DNA from: Porpolomopsis calyptriformis
Taxonomy: Eukaryota > Basidiomycota > Agaricomycetes > Agaricales > Hygrophoraceae
NCBI GenBank assembly: GCA_951640195.1
Contig: OX621176.1
Coordinates: forward strand, 868,001 to 932,000
Reading direction: 5' to 3'
DNA: 64,000 nt
Under the pieces are notes generated by a model. The model did not search any database. It was not told the DNA's origin and saw nothing but the letters and a program-made list of their open reading frames with translations. Numbering within the stretch: position 1 is the stretch's first letter; every line of letters begins with the position of its first letter. The position numbers and the translations under genes are program-made. Below, one piece after another: positions 1 through 11,725 of this stretch.

Positions 1-1626
1 GAGTTTTTAGCTCGCTTTTGGTTCAGAATCAGCTACCAGCCTAGAATCAAGAATAAGGCTGATGGACTCTCCAAATGTCCAGATCATTACCCGGAGTCTT
101 ATGAGGAGGTGGAGGACAAGGTCCTTCTGCTAAAAGAACTTTTTGTCAATGCGCTTTTCATCAATGTGATTATCAGTTTATCATCCCCCAACTTTTTATC
201 CAAGCTTTGCTTTCATTCCCCCCTACCCCTCGAGATCATGGCCAAAATTGAAGATCCCTCTTCCGGATACACCCACGTAGATGGCATTGTGCGCAATGCT
301 GGAGATCGTATAGTTGTGCCAAAGGACGTATCTTTGCGCACAGAAATTATTCGATTGACCCACGACACACCCACTGGTGGCCATCCCGGCATTGAGAAGA
401 TGAAGGAACTGCTCCTCCGTAATTATACATGGGAAGGTGCCCCACAAGATATCACCAATTACGTGAAGTCCTGCCTTGCTTGTCAACAGACCAAGGTTTA
501 TCCACAGAAACCCACTGGACTTCTCCAACCATTACCCCCTCCTACTAAACCGTGGCAACAGATCACTGCTGATCTAATCATGGAACTCCCTAATTCAAAA
601 GGATTTGATGCTATTCTAGTTGTGGTGGACAGATTCACCAAACGGGCTCACTTCATCCCAACAACTGGAAACTTGTCTGCTAAAGGAACTGCTGCGCTGT
701 TTCAAGAACATGTCTGGAAGCACCATGGATGGCCAGAGAAGATCATTACTGATCGAGGAACCCAGTTCTCATCAAAATTCGCTACGTCATTGAATGAACT
801 CCTAGGAACCACTTCTGGGCTTTCTACCACCTATCACCCCCAAACAGACGGACAAACCGAACAAACCAATCAAGAGTTAGAGCAGTACGTACGGCTCTAC
901 ACTAACTTCATGCAAGACGATTGGAAAGATTGGTTAGCTCCAGTGGAGTTCGCTTATAACAACCGAGAACATTCCTCCACTCATCAATCCCCCTTCTGGC
1001 TTGAATATGGCCGACACCCTCACACCCCCTTATCAGTTCCAACCCAAACCTCAAATCCCGATGCCAACGAGTTTTACGTGCAGCTCACTAGGGCTAGAGA
1101 GAACGCTGAAGAGTCTCTCCAAAAGACCGCTAACTCAATGAAGCTCTATGCCAATCGAAAACGTCAAAAGGAACCCACATTTTACGAAGGACAAAGGGTC
1201 TGGCTTGATGCCAAGAATTTGAAAACTGGCTGGCCCGTGAAGAAACTGGATGTCCGCCAGCTCGGACCTTTTATAATCCTAAAACAAGTATCACCTGTGG
1301 CTTACCGACTAAAGCTACCGCTGTCATGGAGGATTCATCCCGTGTTTCACGTTTCACTACTCAAGGCTCTAGAAGAGAATCTCGATCTCCACCCCCCGAT
1401 TGGAGAAGATGACAATCTCTGACCACCTCCAGATGTGATCGAAGGAGAGCCTGAGTATGAAGTGGAATGTATTCTCAATCACACCCCAGGAAAACAGAAC
1501 CAACAATACCTAATCAAGTGGAAAGGCTACCCGATAGAGGCAGCCACCTGGGAACCACAATGGAACCTCAAGCATGCAAAAGATGTCTTAATGAATTATG
1601 AAAAGTCTATTCAAGCGGTGATTTAA
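1..1626 (+). pseudogene. Ty3/gypsy pol, 3' part: RNase H tail, integrase and chromodomain, with an in-frame stop
   Basis: The reading frame is open from base 1, so the element begins outside the window. In order it encodes the RNase H end (ADGLSKCPDHYPES), an HHCC integrase zinc finger (GGHPGIEK, then SCLACQQ), the integrase core with its acidic triad in place (ADLIMEL, ITDRGTQF, QTEQTNQE), and the conserved HPVFHVSLL block. TGA at 1420-1422 stops the frame; the same frame then continues as a chromodomain (YLIKWKGYPIEAATWEP) to TAA at 1624-1626. In the intact family-A copy the corresponding place reads TSRPPPD, so CGA to TGA is a likely cause. The integrase would insert cDNA and the chromodomain would steer it to marked chromatin. 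As it stands the copy would make integrase without its targeting module. Confidence 0.9.
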
Positions 1627-1740
1627 CTCTCTTTTACGAATACTACCGACATCACGATCGTTGAATCTCCTTTTCTCCTTTTCAATCTCCAACAATTATA
1701 AGGACTTCCCCTTTCCAACAATCATCAAAAGAAGCACGAA

Positions 1741-2433
1741 ATGCCCCGTGAAGTTCGTTACGCCCGCAAGTCGACTGGGAGGTGTCCACCCCGAGGGAAC
1801 CCCACCGCTTCCACCTCCAACCTCCCCCCCGATTCTTCTTCCTCCTCTTCCTCGTCCGACAGTGTCTTGGTTACCTGATGGTTCAAGAAGCCAAAACGAT
1901 GTACCGATACTATCAACAAGCCGGGACGAAACCGTAACTACCGAGGGCTCCCCTTTGCCAAGGTCGAGCACCTATCTGGGTGCCCCGAAACCTACGTCCC
2001 ATTTATTTCTGGAGCACATCGATGCGAACTCAACTACAACCATCACTGGTACACGTTCGACAAGGACAGCGACTTTGACGACAAGAAGAATCAACTCGAA
2101 GATTGGCTGGAGGCATACCAAGTTGGGCGCCAACTTTTGATGGTTATACCGGACCAGGACGAATCCGACGTCACCACCCCCACTATCCCCGAAGACCCCA
2201 TCTCGCACCGCATCCATCACGTCGCCAACCGACTCTATGCTGCCCGGAACGGGTACCGCTTGATGATGGATGCCAAGTACGAAAGGATCCTTGACCTGGA
2301 GGAGAATGCTGTGATGTGTAGGGAGCTGGCTGAAACTTGGTTGCGACGTGCCCGGGAGTTGGATGGCCGTTACCACTGGTTTGACCCAGATGGACACCTG
2401 CTTCAACCCCCAGTTTATGATGGCGCGACCTAG
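1741..2433 (+). pseudogene. Third ORF of the first Ty3/gypsy element, one internal stop
   Basis: Starts with ATG at 1741 (MPREVRYARKSTGR), 114 bp after pol and in the same frame. TGA at 1876-1878 interrupts it. The frame then runs cleanly to TAG at 2431-2433, through a basic stretch (WFKKPKRC), an aromatic region (HHWYTFDKDSDF) and a helical C-terminus (ETWLRRARELDGRYHWFD). The combined product would be about 230 residues. A further short open stretch in another frame (to 2539) may be its displaced tail. I recognise no domain. It lies between pol and the 3' LTR, where some retroelements carry env or accessory genes, but I see no signal peptide or membrane segment. Function unknown. Confidence 0.6.
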
Positions 2434-2712
2434 GGACCGGATGCTGTTCCCGAACGAACAGTATTCCTTACGCCTCCCTTCTGGATGTGTGGTTAGAGAA
2501 GGTGATATCTACTGGAGAGTTGAGGAAAAGTATACCTAGTGGATAGTCTTTGATCCGACAACTATCCACTCATCCCTCCTCTTCATTGCTCACCCATCTC
2601 ATCACCCCTCTACCCACCTCTACCATCCCTTTACACCTCCCCTTGACACCCTTCCTTCGCTTCGAAGGGTCTTCTCAAAATTCGGGACGAATTTCCTTTT
2701 TGTGGAGGTGAA

Positions 2713-3071
2713 TGTCAGAGATATATTTTTTCTTTTTCCTTTGCTCGTCTATCTCTATTTACATTAGACAGTTTACATCAATAACCGCTTAGCCACCCAA
2801 GCTCCGCTTAGTAATAGAAGGTGACCAAGCCATATCTATATTTAGTCTACCATCACTCTCCTTATCTACATGACTCATCCATAGTCGTTACGACTCACAC
2901 GTAGTCAGCATGACTCATACTTGGCTAGTATATAAAGCTAGCAGTAGATAGACTTAGGATAAGTCTGTTTCTTTCGTTAACACCCCAATCAGTAGTCTTC
3001 CAACCCTTTAAAACCCTACACCCAGAGCCTGAAGTAAAACCTTGCGATCAACCCTAGACTGCCATCTAACA
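2713..3071 (+). repeat. 3' LTR of the first Ty3/gypsy element
   Basis: The LTR begins with TGTCAGAG directly after a purine-rich tract (GTGGAGGTGAA, 2702-2712). That boundary aligns with the polypurine tract and LTR start of the intact family-A element. The end is placed at CTAACA (3071), giving inverted TGTNA/TAACA ends and 359 bp. It holds a TATATAAA box at 2929-2936 and two TGACTCA motifs at 2871-2877 and 2911-2917. The 5' LTR and target duplication lie outside the window, so the right boundary is an inference. Confidence 0.65.
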
Positions 3072-3109
3072 CCGTGAGAATGTCTAAAATTTTATTCTAG
3101 ATTATATTT

Positions 3110-3480
3110 AATCTTACAGACTGGCACCCAGTACAGTTGTATGCACTAGTATGCATCCATGCATATTAATATAAATTAATGTACATCAGTGCAGATCAGT
3201 GGTACATATTTAGTGTGCATTAGTGTATATCAGTGCACAGTGGTACATGTTTAGTGTGCATTAATGTGCATCAGTGCACTAATGCACACTAAATATGTAC
3301 TACTGTGCACTAATGCACACTAATCTGCACTGATCTGCACTAATACACACTAAATATGTACAACTGTGCACTAATGCACACTAATATGCATAGATGCACA
3401 CTGATGCAGGCCAAATTTGCACTAATGTGCACTAGTGCACATCTGCAGCAGGCCAAACATGCACTAGTGCATTGAAGTTA
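3110..3480. repeat. Imperfect long palindrome of TGCACTAA/TTAGTGCA-type words
   Basis: This stretch is built of short words such as GTGCATTAGTG on the left and CACTAATGCAC on the right, repeated many times, with a centre near 3282. The two halves could pair into a long hairpin. No coding potential. It is probably a decayed non-autonomous transposon or a recombined tandem repeat. It abuts the 3' end of the SEA3/WDR59-like gene. Confidence 0.6.
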
Positions 3481-3505
3481 AGAATAATTTGTCCAATTTG
3501 GACCC

Positions 3506-6500
3506 TCATAGTACATAGCTAGTGTTGCAAACCTCCATGCCTAGATTCCTCCAACAAGCTATATGAGTTATGTGTAAGCAATATTGACAACTCCGTGACA
3601 GCCCTATATAAATAAATTAGCTCATGCACAGAATGAGAGATCCTATCATATTTACCCTTCACAGGCAATCGGCAAATAGAGCAAAGTGGGTTGGGTGAAG
3701 GATTACCACTACAGGAACAAGCATTCTCTTGTTGAGTTATGTTACTGTTGCAATAACATGTTGACACAAGACCTGCTCATTAATTAGAAATATCCCCTTG
3801 ATCAAACAGAAGAATGAAAGCAATATAACCTAGTTCATGCGGGCAAGTTTCTCTTGTATGACGTGGGAGTATTCCACGAACTTTGCAGTCAATTGATTTG
3901 AGTAGCTCCAATCGTTTATGGAAGAGCCGCCAACCAAAAAGGATCTCAGAATAGACCAAAATATGACATATGAGCTGGCTGCAAAGGTACGGCGCGAGGA
4001 CTTGAACAGTCCTGCAACAGCATAAGATTCAGAAACGTGAAAAGTCATTTGCTAATGACAAACCTCCTGCCGCCGGTAAGCTCATCGCGCACCCTAATCT
4101 GCTTCTTAATTATTCCGTTTTTATTATTGGCGACTTGAGAGTGGGTTGGTCGTCGAACGTGATCGACGGACGAGAAAGACGTCATGGTTTTCGTAGACGA
4201 CGGAGGAGCTTCGGACCATGATTTGGAAATGGTAAATGGTATACGGTGAGATAAATCAATACCTCGTAAAATTCGACTACCCCGAGGAACTGAAATCGGG
4301 CCTCCATTGAGGGTGGATGTCCTGTAGGTCCCGTCACTCGGAGTGTGTAGCCCTTCTCTAAACGTGTCTTGGACTCCTGACATGAATTGCCGCACACTAC
4401 CCGGGTTGAAAAGGCTGGACCACGACCCCCTTGACGAGTTCGAGGATGCGGGTACATTATTTGGGATGGAGGGGGAGGATGGCAAACGGGGCCAAATCGG
4501 GGAAGTCGGGTTGGTATAGCCATCTCCGGGGCGTGCCTGACGGAAATAATTTACCTCGTTAAATTTGGTCATTGAGGGTGGCGAAGAAGCCCCCCCAGAC
4601 TCAGTCAAGTTAAAAGCCTCATTATCTGAGCCTAGAGAATGAGAGCCGCTAACGAAAAGCCCACAGCGTAACTCACGCAGTACAGACGAGTCACATACTT
4701 GAAGGAGGATGGCGGACACCATAGCCAAGATTTGTACATCTTTTTCGAGGCAAAGATCTGGATAACTGCATGGAATGTTAGGAGTCTACATTTCTAGAAA
4801 GAAGTTGCCTACAGTCGGTTGACAACCTCGTGGATTTGAGAATTGAAGAGCGACGTTGAACACTGTTCATCATTCAGGCGACTGTGTTTCTTGGGATTCA
4901 GGAGCAAAGAGTAAAGTGCACGGAAGATTCGTTCGTGATCGTTGCGACCACGTTCCATGGCAATAACGGTATTCTTCTCACAAATGGTAGCTAGGTCGTT
5001 CGACCCGAAAACATATTCCATCGCCACTTTTCTGTCGGCTCCTGCGATGTCCGTCGTTTTGCTGACAAATAAGACGCTACGATCGGGTAGTAAAGAATAA
5101 TTTGAAGGAATGTCGCCAGTTGGCTTGGACGATTCTGACACTCTCTGGAATCTGTGTTGCGAGAAAGTCAATAGATTGGTCATTATACGCAGGATGCTCT
5201 CCCCGTCATCAGCCTTTCTGTGGTCTATCACACGGACTAAGCGGTCAGTTGCTGCAAGCTCAAGCCGTCGAACTGCATCGGAAAGAAGAGACGGCGATTG
5301 AAACAAGCGCGGAACATGGCGGGCGGAAGTGGAGGAATGGGTGGGAGAGACCGATATAGCATGCAGGGGATTGCGAACAATACGAGGTGGTGCGCGAAAA
5401 ATGCAAATAAGTTCACCTGTGGTAATGGTTGCCTGAATGATTATCATAAACCGATGAGAAAAAAGGAATGGATACCATTAGGACCAAAAACGCCTTGGGA
5501 AGTTCTTGGCTCTGCCAAGTTTTTATTGTTTCGCAAAAGGGAGACCGTCAGATCTCTCACTTTCCGTGTTGCTTCATCTTCAGAAGACTCTGAATCGATC
5601 GAAGCTGGTATCCCCATTTCCTCGTTCTCGTTTCCAAAGAGCAGAAACCTCAAACAAGCCTCCAAACATGGCCGGCGCTGCTCTCGAATAAGCCGGAGTC
5701 GACGAAGGATTAATGCCCGATCCTTCACAGATATGAGAGGATTTCTCTCGAAATCAACAGAAGGAGTTCCTCCGTGTGGGTGATGAGCTTGGGGATAATC
5801 TCGAGGAAATGTAAATGATACACGAATAAAAACCGAGGAAGACTCTCCCCACGGGCCGTGTAATCCCAGGGTACATGTCCGCTTTTTTGTCAAGTCGAGC
5901 TGACACCGGGATAAATCTTGTGAGCCACGGGGATATATAAGTACAAGTGACATACCTTTTCGAGCCTTATGTTGGATGACGCAAGCTTCGTGAGGACTGA
6001 AGTGATTCTGAAAGGTGTTCTAGTGAATATATTTAACGGATTTGTACAATACTCACTCATGGTGTAGCGATTGATTCGTGTCGCCTTCACGGCGGTCGTC
6101 ATTGGTCTTGTTCCTACTGCCACTCCTGAGACGATGCCCTGAGGGCAGCGCCGGGTACTCTGAGCCAGATTCAGGTCTGGATCTGGATCTCAGTCGTGAG
6201 CCATCGACACTATCGCCACCTCCGCTACTCTCCCGCCGTTCGTTAACCTTGACATTGGAAAGCCATGAAAACGCATCCATCCTGGCTGATCTTCCTGCAT
6301 CATTCCCACGACTCATCGTTCCTCCACTTGTTGTTCCTCCGTGCTGAATGCCAGTCATTGGGATAGGCAAGGACGCTGAGACCGGTGTAGAGAGGTGCTT
6401 GCCAAAGGGATTAAACGATTTTTCACCCCGAGCGGCAGATCCTTGATGTGGTTGCATGACGGGGTTCATATGACGGGGTGGGACAGGAGCGCGAACTTCT

Positions 6501-8224
6501 GCAAGAATGGAACGGTTGCCGATTGGTACTGATAGTGCTGGAGGGCATTTAGTACCCTCGGGCGGTTTTCGAAAAGAAATGTTTGTGTCGATGGTATCAA
6601 CGATTCCAGTATCGTCCTCCTCCTGGATGGGAAAATGTCCTACTTTCTGGAAGCAGACCAAATTACCAGAGGTTTTAGCAAATATTCAAGTTAGAGCACA
6701 CCTCCATTGTTTCAAGATCCATTGGCCAGAAACGCAGGGTCCTGTCTTTCGACCATGTGATGAGTTGAAAGTCATTAGCGTCTGGAGTTCGAGATTAGAC
6801 AGAAATGCAATATACACGAGGAAATTCTGACGTCTTCCGCCTTTTCTCCACACGAACTCCTTGACGACGTCACTGTGACCAACAAATTTTTCAACAGACT
6901 CTCCATTGGTCCACATCTCCAGCTGAGTTGCGCCCCTCTGTGGAAGACTCAGCAGTCCATGTCCGAATGGTAAATCTCGAGCTCTCCACACGGGATATGT
7001 TGTACCGATGGTTGTTTTAGGCTGCTGTGGAGAGTTAGCCGAACTTATTGTTTGTACATCCCATAGCTTGATGGTTTTGTCGAGCGAACAGGTCACAATT
7101 TCATTCCTCCTGTTGTGAGCCCAATCGATTCCATAAATTTTGGACTTATGTGCCTTGATTCTGGCCAAAGGTAGCGACCCTTGCTGCAAATGGGATAAGG
7201 GCAGCGAGCTTAGATGAACGTAACCACAGACGGACCCGACGATCCCATACAAGCACCTCGTTCGAATGCGAGGAGGCGAGGATATTTTCATCCTTCCTAT
7301 TCCATTTCACTTGCGTACCTCCAGCTTTAAAGGGGCTTACTTCACAAGCAAAAAGGGATCATAATGATATACTTGCCATTGAATGCGGAAAACCCAAAAA
7401 TTGGTTTTCGCGGCTCGCGTAAATCCCAAGCCCACAACCATGAATCTATGCCGGTGCTTACAACAAGGTCCGGGTGGAGCCCCCAGTTGATATCAGTCAC
7501 GGTCCGTTGATGAGCACTCAATATGTGCTCGATCGAAGTCTTGCCGACGAGGAAAAGATTCCAGATCAAACTAAACGCCGGGATCAAACACCTCCGATAA
7601 TGGAGTGGATTTGAACGCACAGCTTCTCGCTGGAGGTGGAGACAATATATTCTGCGCGAGATGTGTGGGTGTTCCACTGCACATCTGCCACGTCCCACGT
7701 CCCACCTTGAGGTAAAAATCGGGGGACTTCGAAGGGTGCTTCTAGGTCAATTATGAATAAACCTCGCCGACTGTATTGAGAAGGTAAATTCAATATTCAA
7801 CTGACAATCCAATATGGTGCCAACTTACGCTGCGAGAACCACATCGCGACTGGTTGGGCTGATACTCATCTACCGGGGGTGGAGAACCCGTTATTGAAGA
7901 TAGAGAATACCAAAAGGGGTTTCGTACGCTACCAACGGCGTCGCCCACCAAAGACTTCATATCAATCTGCAGACTCCGACGAAAGGTTCCGCCATCGTCT
8001 GGTGAGGACATTTCGGCATTCGAGCAAGGCAAATCTATGTCTTGAGAATGCCGGCTTCTACCACGATATGTGCGTCGATCAGAGAGGTCTGGGGGAAGTG
8101 AAGGCGTCCATGATGGTCTTCGCGAAGACAGAAGAGTTGCAGATGGAATTGACGAAACGGAATCTTCGCGCATAAATGGTGGGGGCTGAGACCGCTGAGG
8201 GCTGGCGCTCGCTGGGTCACTCAT
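3506..8224 (-). CDS. SEA3/WDR59-like SEACAT (GATOR2-type) subunit: WD40, RWD and C-terminal zinc finger
   Basis: A multi-exon gene. Start: ATG at 8224 (MSDPASASPQRS). The WD40 half reads LQIDMKSLVGDAVG, then MSISPTSRDVVLAA joined to RRGLFIIDLEAPFE, then HPDLVVSTGIDSWLWAWD, AHKSKIYGIDWAHNRRNE and YPVWRARDLPFGHG. A Ser/Arg-rich linker follows (about 6050-6660). The RWD domain (WGESSSVFIRVSFTFPRDYP, near 5840) comes next, then NDHERIFRALYSLL, a disordered region, helices (YSEILFGWRLFHKRLELLKS, about 3880-3950) and a RING-like finger (CSICRLPVKG spliced to LSRSCQYCLHITHIACW). In yeast and animals this family sits on the vacuole or lysosome and activates TORC1 through GATOR2/SEACAT. The protein stops at VCNTSYVL, where the family normally has further cysteines, so the finger looks cut short. 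Introns were inferred by eye. Confidence 0.85.
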
Positions 8225-8370
8225 GATGTCGCGAATAATACAGTTAAAATTGACGGGAATTTATTCAATTGTCACGTGGTTTTATAGCCTTTCTTTGGAT
8301 GGTTCCTTGCTGGTGGCATGGCCGCAATGATAATCAAATTGGCCATTCACAACGTTCCTGAACTCTGCAA
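8225..8370. promoter_or_regulatory. Bidirectional promoter region
   Basis: 146 bp between the divergent start codons of the WDR59-like and SPX-RING genes. It must hold both 5' UTRs and promoters. No clear TATA box was seen. Confidence 0.5.
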
Positions 8371-10189
8371 ATGCATTTCTCCAAAAAGTACTCCGAACTA
8401 TTACTTACCCTACCTCAAAGTTTGACCGCTAATGCGATCCAATATCGTGAGGTAAGTATGATTGACCGATCTGACTGATATCTATCCATTCAACATCTTC
8501 CTCAGCTCAAGAAAGTCATCAATCAAGTCGTACTTGAACTAGCGAGCTTTGGTCTAAATCCGGCCTTAATCCACGAACTGCTACAACCCCGCGATTCCAA
8601 CGGTCCCACTGACGAGGCCGATCTTCATCTCTCGACAAAGATATCGGGTTCCAAGCCTCTCGCAGTGGTATACGAGTTTAACAACGATGATACCTCAATC
8701 CAACCAAAGTTGCGACTCTCTGTACAGCTCGCTGACCCACCAGCCCGACCTGAACCATCCTCTCGGGTTGCGAAACAGCAAGGCGAACTCAACGGTGATA
8801 CGACTTTATTGGACGGATGTCGTGAATTACCGAAGCCAGGCGAGGTGACTGCAGACGCCTCAACAGACTTGTTAGCGGCGTTCCATCAACTCAGCGATGG
8901 CAGGTGTGACCAAGATCAAATGTCTAACATTCTTGATTCCAAGTAATGTTCAATTTCATTACTTCGTTTATCCAACCTGATCCGCAACTATACTGCAGGC
9001 ACCTCACAACCAAAGGCACCACTCACGAAGTTGCCATCACCCTGATTTCCGACGCTACTTTCTACCGGCTCCTTTCTAAAGCTCTTAACTCTCTTTCAGC
9101 GAATCTTCTCGTCATACAATCTAATTTCCTCGATACTCTCGACGATCTTGCAAAAGATATTTCCCTTTCCTCCCGACCAATCTCGTCGGTCTCGTCGTTT
9201 CGCCCTTTCTCTGCTTCCTCAAATCCCACATCCATTAAACTACCATCCTTTCCCAAGGCCCGTTTCAAATGGAATAAGTCTGACCTATATCATTGGAGAG
9301 AGATCTTCCAGATCTATCTCGAGTCCAGTCCGTTCGAGAGTATCAGTGAGGGGGACAGAGGCGAGAGGACATTGGAGGAATCCGAGGAACGTCTTAAACA
9401 GTTTGTGGAGAATGTTACGAATAGGGGACTCCGTCGCAAACTCACAATCAAGCGAAGTCGAGACGCGTTGGACACACTTTTTCAGCTCAATTTTTTCATA
9501 TTAGATCTAAAAAAGGTAACGCATAAAAGCCTGCTCTCAAACACTCTGAGCCTCCAGCTGCAATAGTTCCAGTACGCCAACGCAGAAGCAGCCAGGAAAA
9601 TCCTCAAAAAACACGCAAAACGCACATGCTTGCCTACGCCCTCAACTCTTTCCCCGCCAGCCACTTGTCAACCTATCGATCCCGAATTTTCTCTGGTGTC
9701 AACTTCATTACCCCGTGTCCTCGCTCAAGCGATAGGAGAGATTCTCTTGCCAATGATCCCACAGATTGATGATTATGCATGTCTAATTTGTACAAATATC
9801 GCATTCAAACCCATTAGACTTACCTGTGGACATCTTTTCTGTGTACGGTGAGTTTTTTGAACAATGTACAGATTTCTCTGAGACTTGAATGCTTCCCAAA
9901 CTAGATGCCTTGTCAAGATGCAACGAAGGGGCCAAGGGGACTGCCCTCTATGTCGTGCCCCCACAGTCCTGATTGCTGACCGCTGTCAGTCCTTCGATTT
10001 TGATAACAATAATCATTCAGAAATAAACAGAGATTTACAGCGAATGTCGATTGGGCGCTATTGAATTTCATTAAGGATTGGTTTCCTGTTGAAGCAAAGG
10101 AAAAACTGCGTCAGAACGAGCGTGAGGCAGCCGAGGAGGAATTACAGGCGTTGGGGTTCGATCGTTGGGGAGGATGCACTATAATGTAG
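8371..10189 (+). CDS. SPX domain and RING-finger protein (putative E3 ubiquitin ligase)
   Basis: Starts with MHFSKKYSELLLTLP, the usual SPX N-terminus. The first exon ends at 8451 (intron 8452-8505) and continues LKKVINQVVLELASFGL. A second intron (8904-8998) joins LSDGR to HLTTKGTTHEVAITLISD. Basic SPX-type helices follow (RFKWNKSDLYHW). Near the C-terminus is a C3HC4 RING: CLICTNIAFKPIRLTCGHLF, then CLVKMQRRGQGDCPLCRA. The tail FDRWGGCTIM ends at TAG 10187-10189. SPX domains bind inositol pyrophosphates and report phosphate status, and RING fingers recruit E2 enzymes, so a phosphate-linked ubiquitin ligase is the likely role (inferred from family). Faces the release-factor gene tail to tail, 36 bp apart. 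Confidence 0.85.
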
Positions 10190-10225
10190 ACGGTGAAGCG
10201 CATCCCTTCGGTCGACTTTGCTAAA

Positions 10226-11667
10226 TCATACATCTTCAAGCAATTCCTCCACGATTGTCGCTTCATGGTCCCGCCTAAGAGCGTCAATGATAACTTGTAA
10301 TCCATCACCTTGCATGACAGACGTCAAATTCACAAATGATAGTTTGATGCGGTGGTCCGTTACTCGGTCCTGAATGGCTTTAGAAACTATAGATAGAAGC
10401 GAGTTTTATACTCACCTGTGGATAGTTATACGTCCTTATTTTTTGGCTCCGGTCGGCAGTCTTCACCAGCTCCTGGCGCAATGTACGCCGTTCTGCTGCC
10501 TCCTTTGTCAGCTTGACATCCATCAAGCGTGCGCGGAGTATCTGGAATGCTCGACGTTTATTCTGCAAACGTCAATGTATGACTGTAAAATGTGTCGATG
10601 GTAAGAGATACTTGATGTTGGCTCCGTTCATCCTGTATGGAGACAGTGATGCCAGTTGGCTTGTGGGTCAAACGAACAGCTGACTCGGTTTTATTGACAT
10701 GCTGTGATCGTCCTTAGCCATGCCGACAGGGAAATCATGCACAAATAATTCACCTGGCCTCCAGCACCCCGGGATCGCATGACCTCAACTTTTACATCAT
10801 CCAAAGAATACAAGTCGTCGTGCATTGCAGTTTCGTCGTCCTCTGAGAGAGGTAAAACCTACTCAGTCACGATCAGTGAGCACCGAATTCGACAAGTTTG
10901 AACCTACCCAAACAGCAACCGTGCTTGTGTGCACTCGCCCACTTGCTTCAGTTGCAGGGATCCTCTGAACACGATGGACACCAGTTTCCCACCGTAATGT
11001 ATCATACGAGCCTGCACTTTTGATTTCCACTATCGCATCCTTCGTTCCGCCATCGTCGGTATCCTTGTTAGAGATGATGTGGGCTTTCCACCCCGCGGAG
11101 CTTGACAGACGGAGATACATTCGGAGAAGATCTGAGAGAAAAAGCGAAGCTTCAGAGCCTCCGGCACCCGATTTCAGCTCGATAATGGCTGAGAGGTGGC
11201 CTGTAGTGGATTTGGGTACTAAAAGAGCAGGAAACAGTGTATAAATATAATGAGAAAGAGTTGAGGTTAGCGTTTCGTATTCGCAGAGCGCAAGAGAACG
11301 CATGGAAGGATCGGGATCGTCGAGAAGGGGGAGTGTTTCTCGGAATAACTACCGTTTTACAGGTCATTGAGCACTACAAACGGATCATGTACAGCGATCT
11401 GACCTCCGTTGTACGTGTCCATTCATCCCAAGCGTTGTGAATGGGTTCAAGCTCCTTTATTTCTCTTGCTGAAGACGGATCTGGGCTTTCCTGTCTGAGC
11501 AGATTGATTCTTTCCTCAACTCGTTTCTTCGCAATTCGCAAAAATCGTGCACCATCCTGTTCCAATTGGCGCACAACATCTCTGGATATTTGAGGTTTCT
11601 GTGGGTGACGTTCGACCAGTACTGAATATTGGAAACGTTGCAAACGCAATAATGAACGGATGACCAT
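10226..11667 (-). CDS. MRF1: Mitochondrial peptide chain release factor 1 (class I RF)
   Basis: Start [15 protein letters not shown] has an Arg-rich, acid-free presequence typical of mitochondrial import. Then come the helical N-domain, the RF signature [16 protein letters not shown], the codon-recognition region ending [18 protein letters not shown], and the catalytic GGQ loop (SRGAGGQ, spliced to [13 protein letters not shown], near 10755). The C-terminal part is AFQILRARL, then KIRTYNYPQ spliced to DRVTDHR, ending VEELLEDV at TGA 10226-10228. GGQ makes it a peptidyl-tRNA hydrolase that ends mitochondrial translation. At least four short introns, inferred by eye. Confidence 0.9.
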
Positions 11668-11725
11668 GGTTGTTTGGATTACAGCGCGTTACCAAACACC
11701 CACAAGCTTTGCAATCGTGCTTTCA

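Noticed and set aside
1741..2433. An env gene in the first retrotransposon
   Set aside because: Position fits, but there is no signal peptide, membrane helix or glycoprotein-like cysteine pattern.
5102..5783. Plus-strand open frames across the WDR59-like gene
   Set aside because: Antisense shadows; the minus strand holds the RWD domain and conserved helices.
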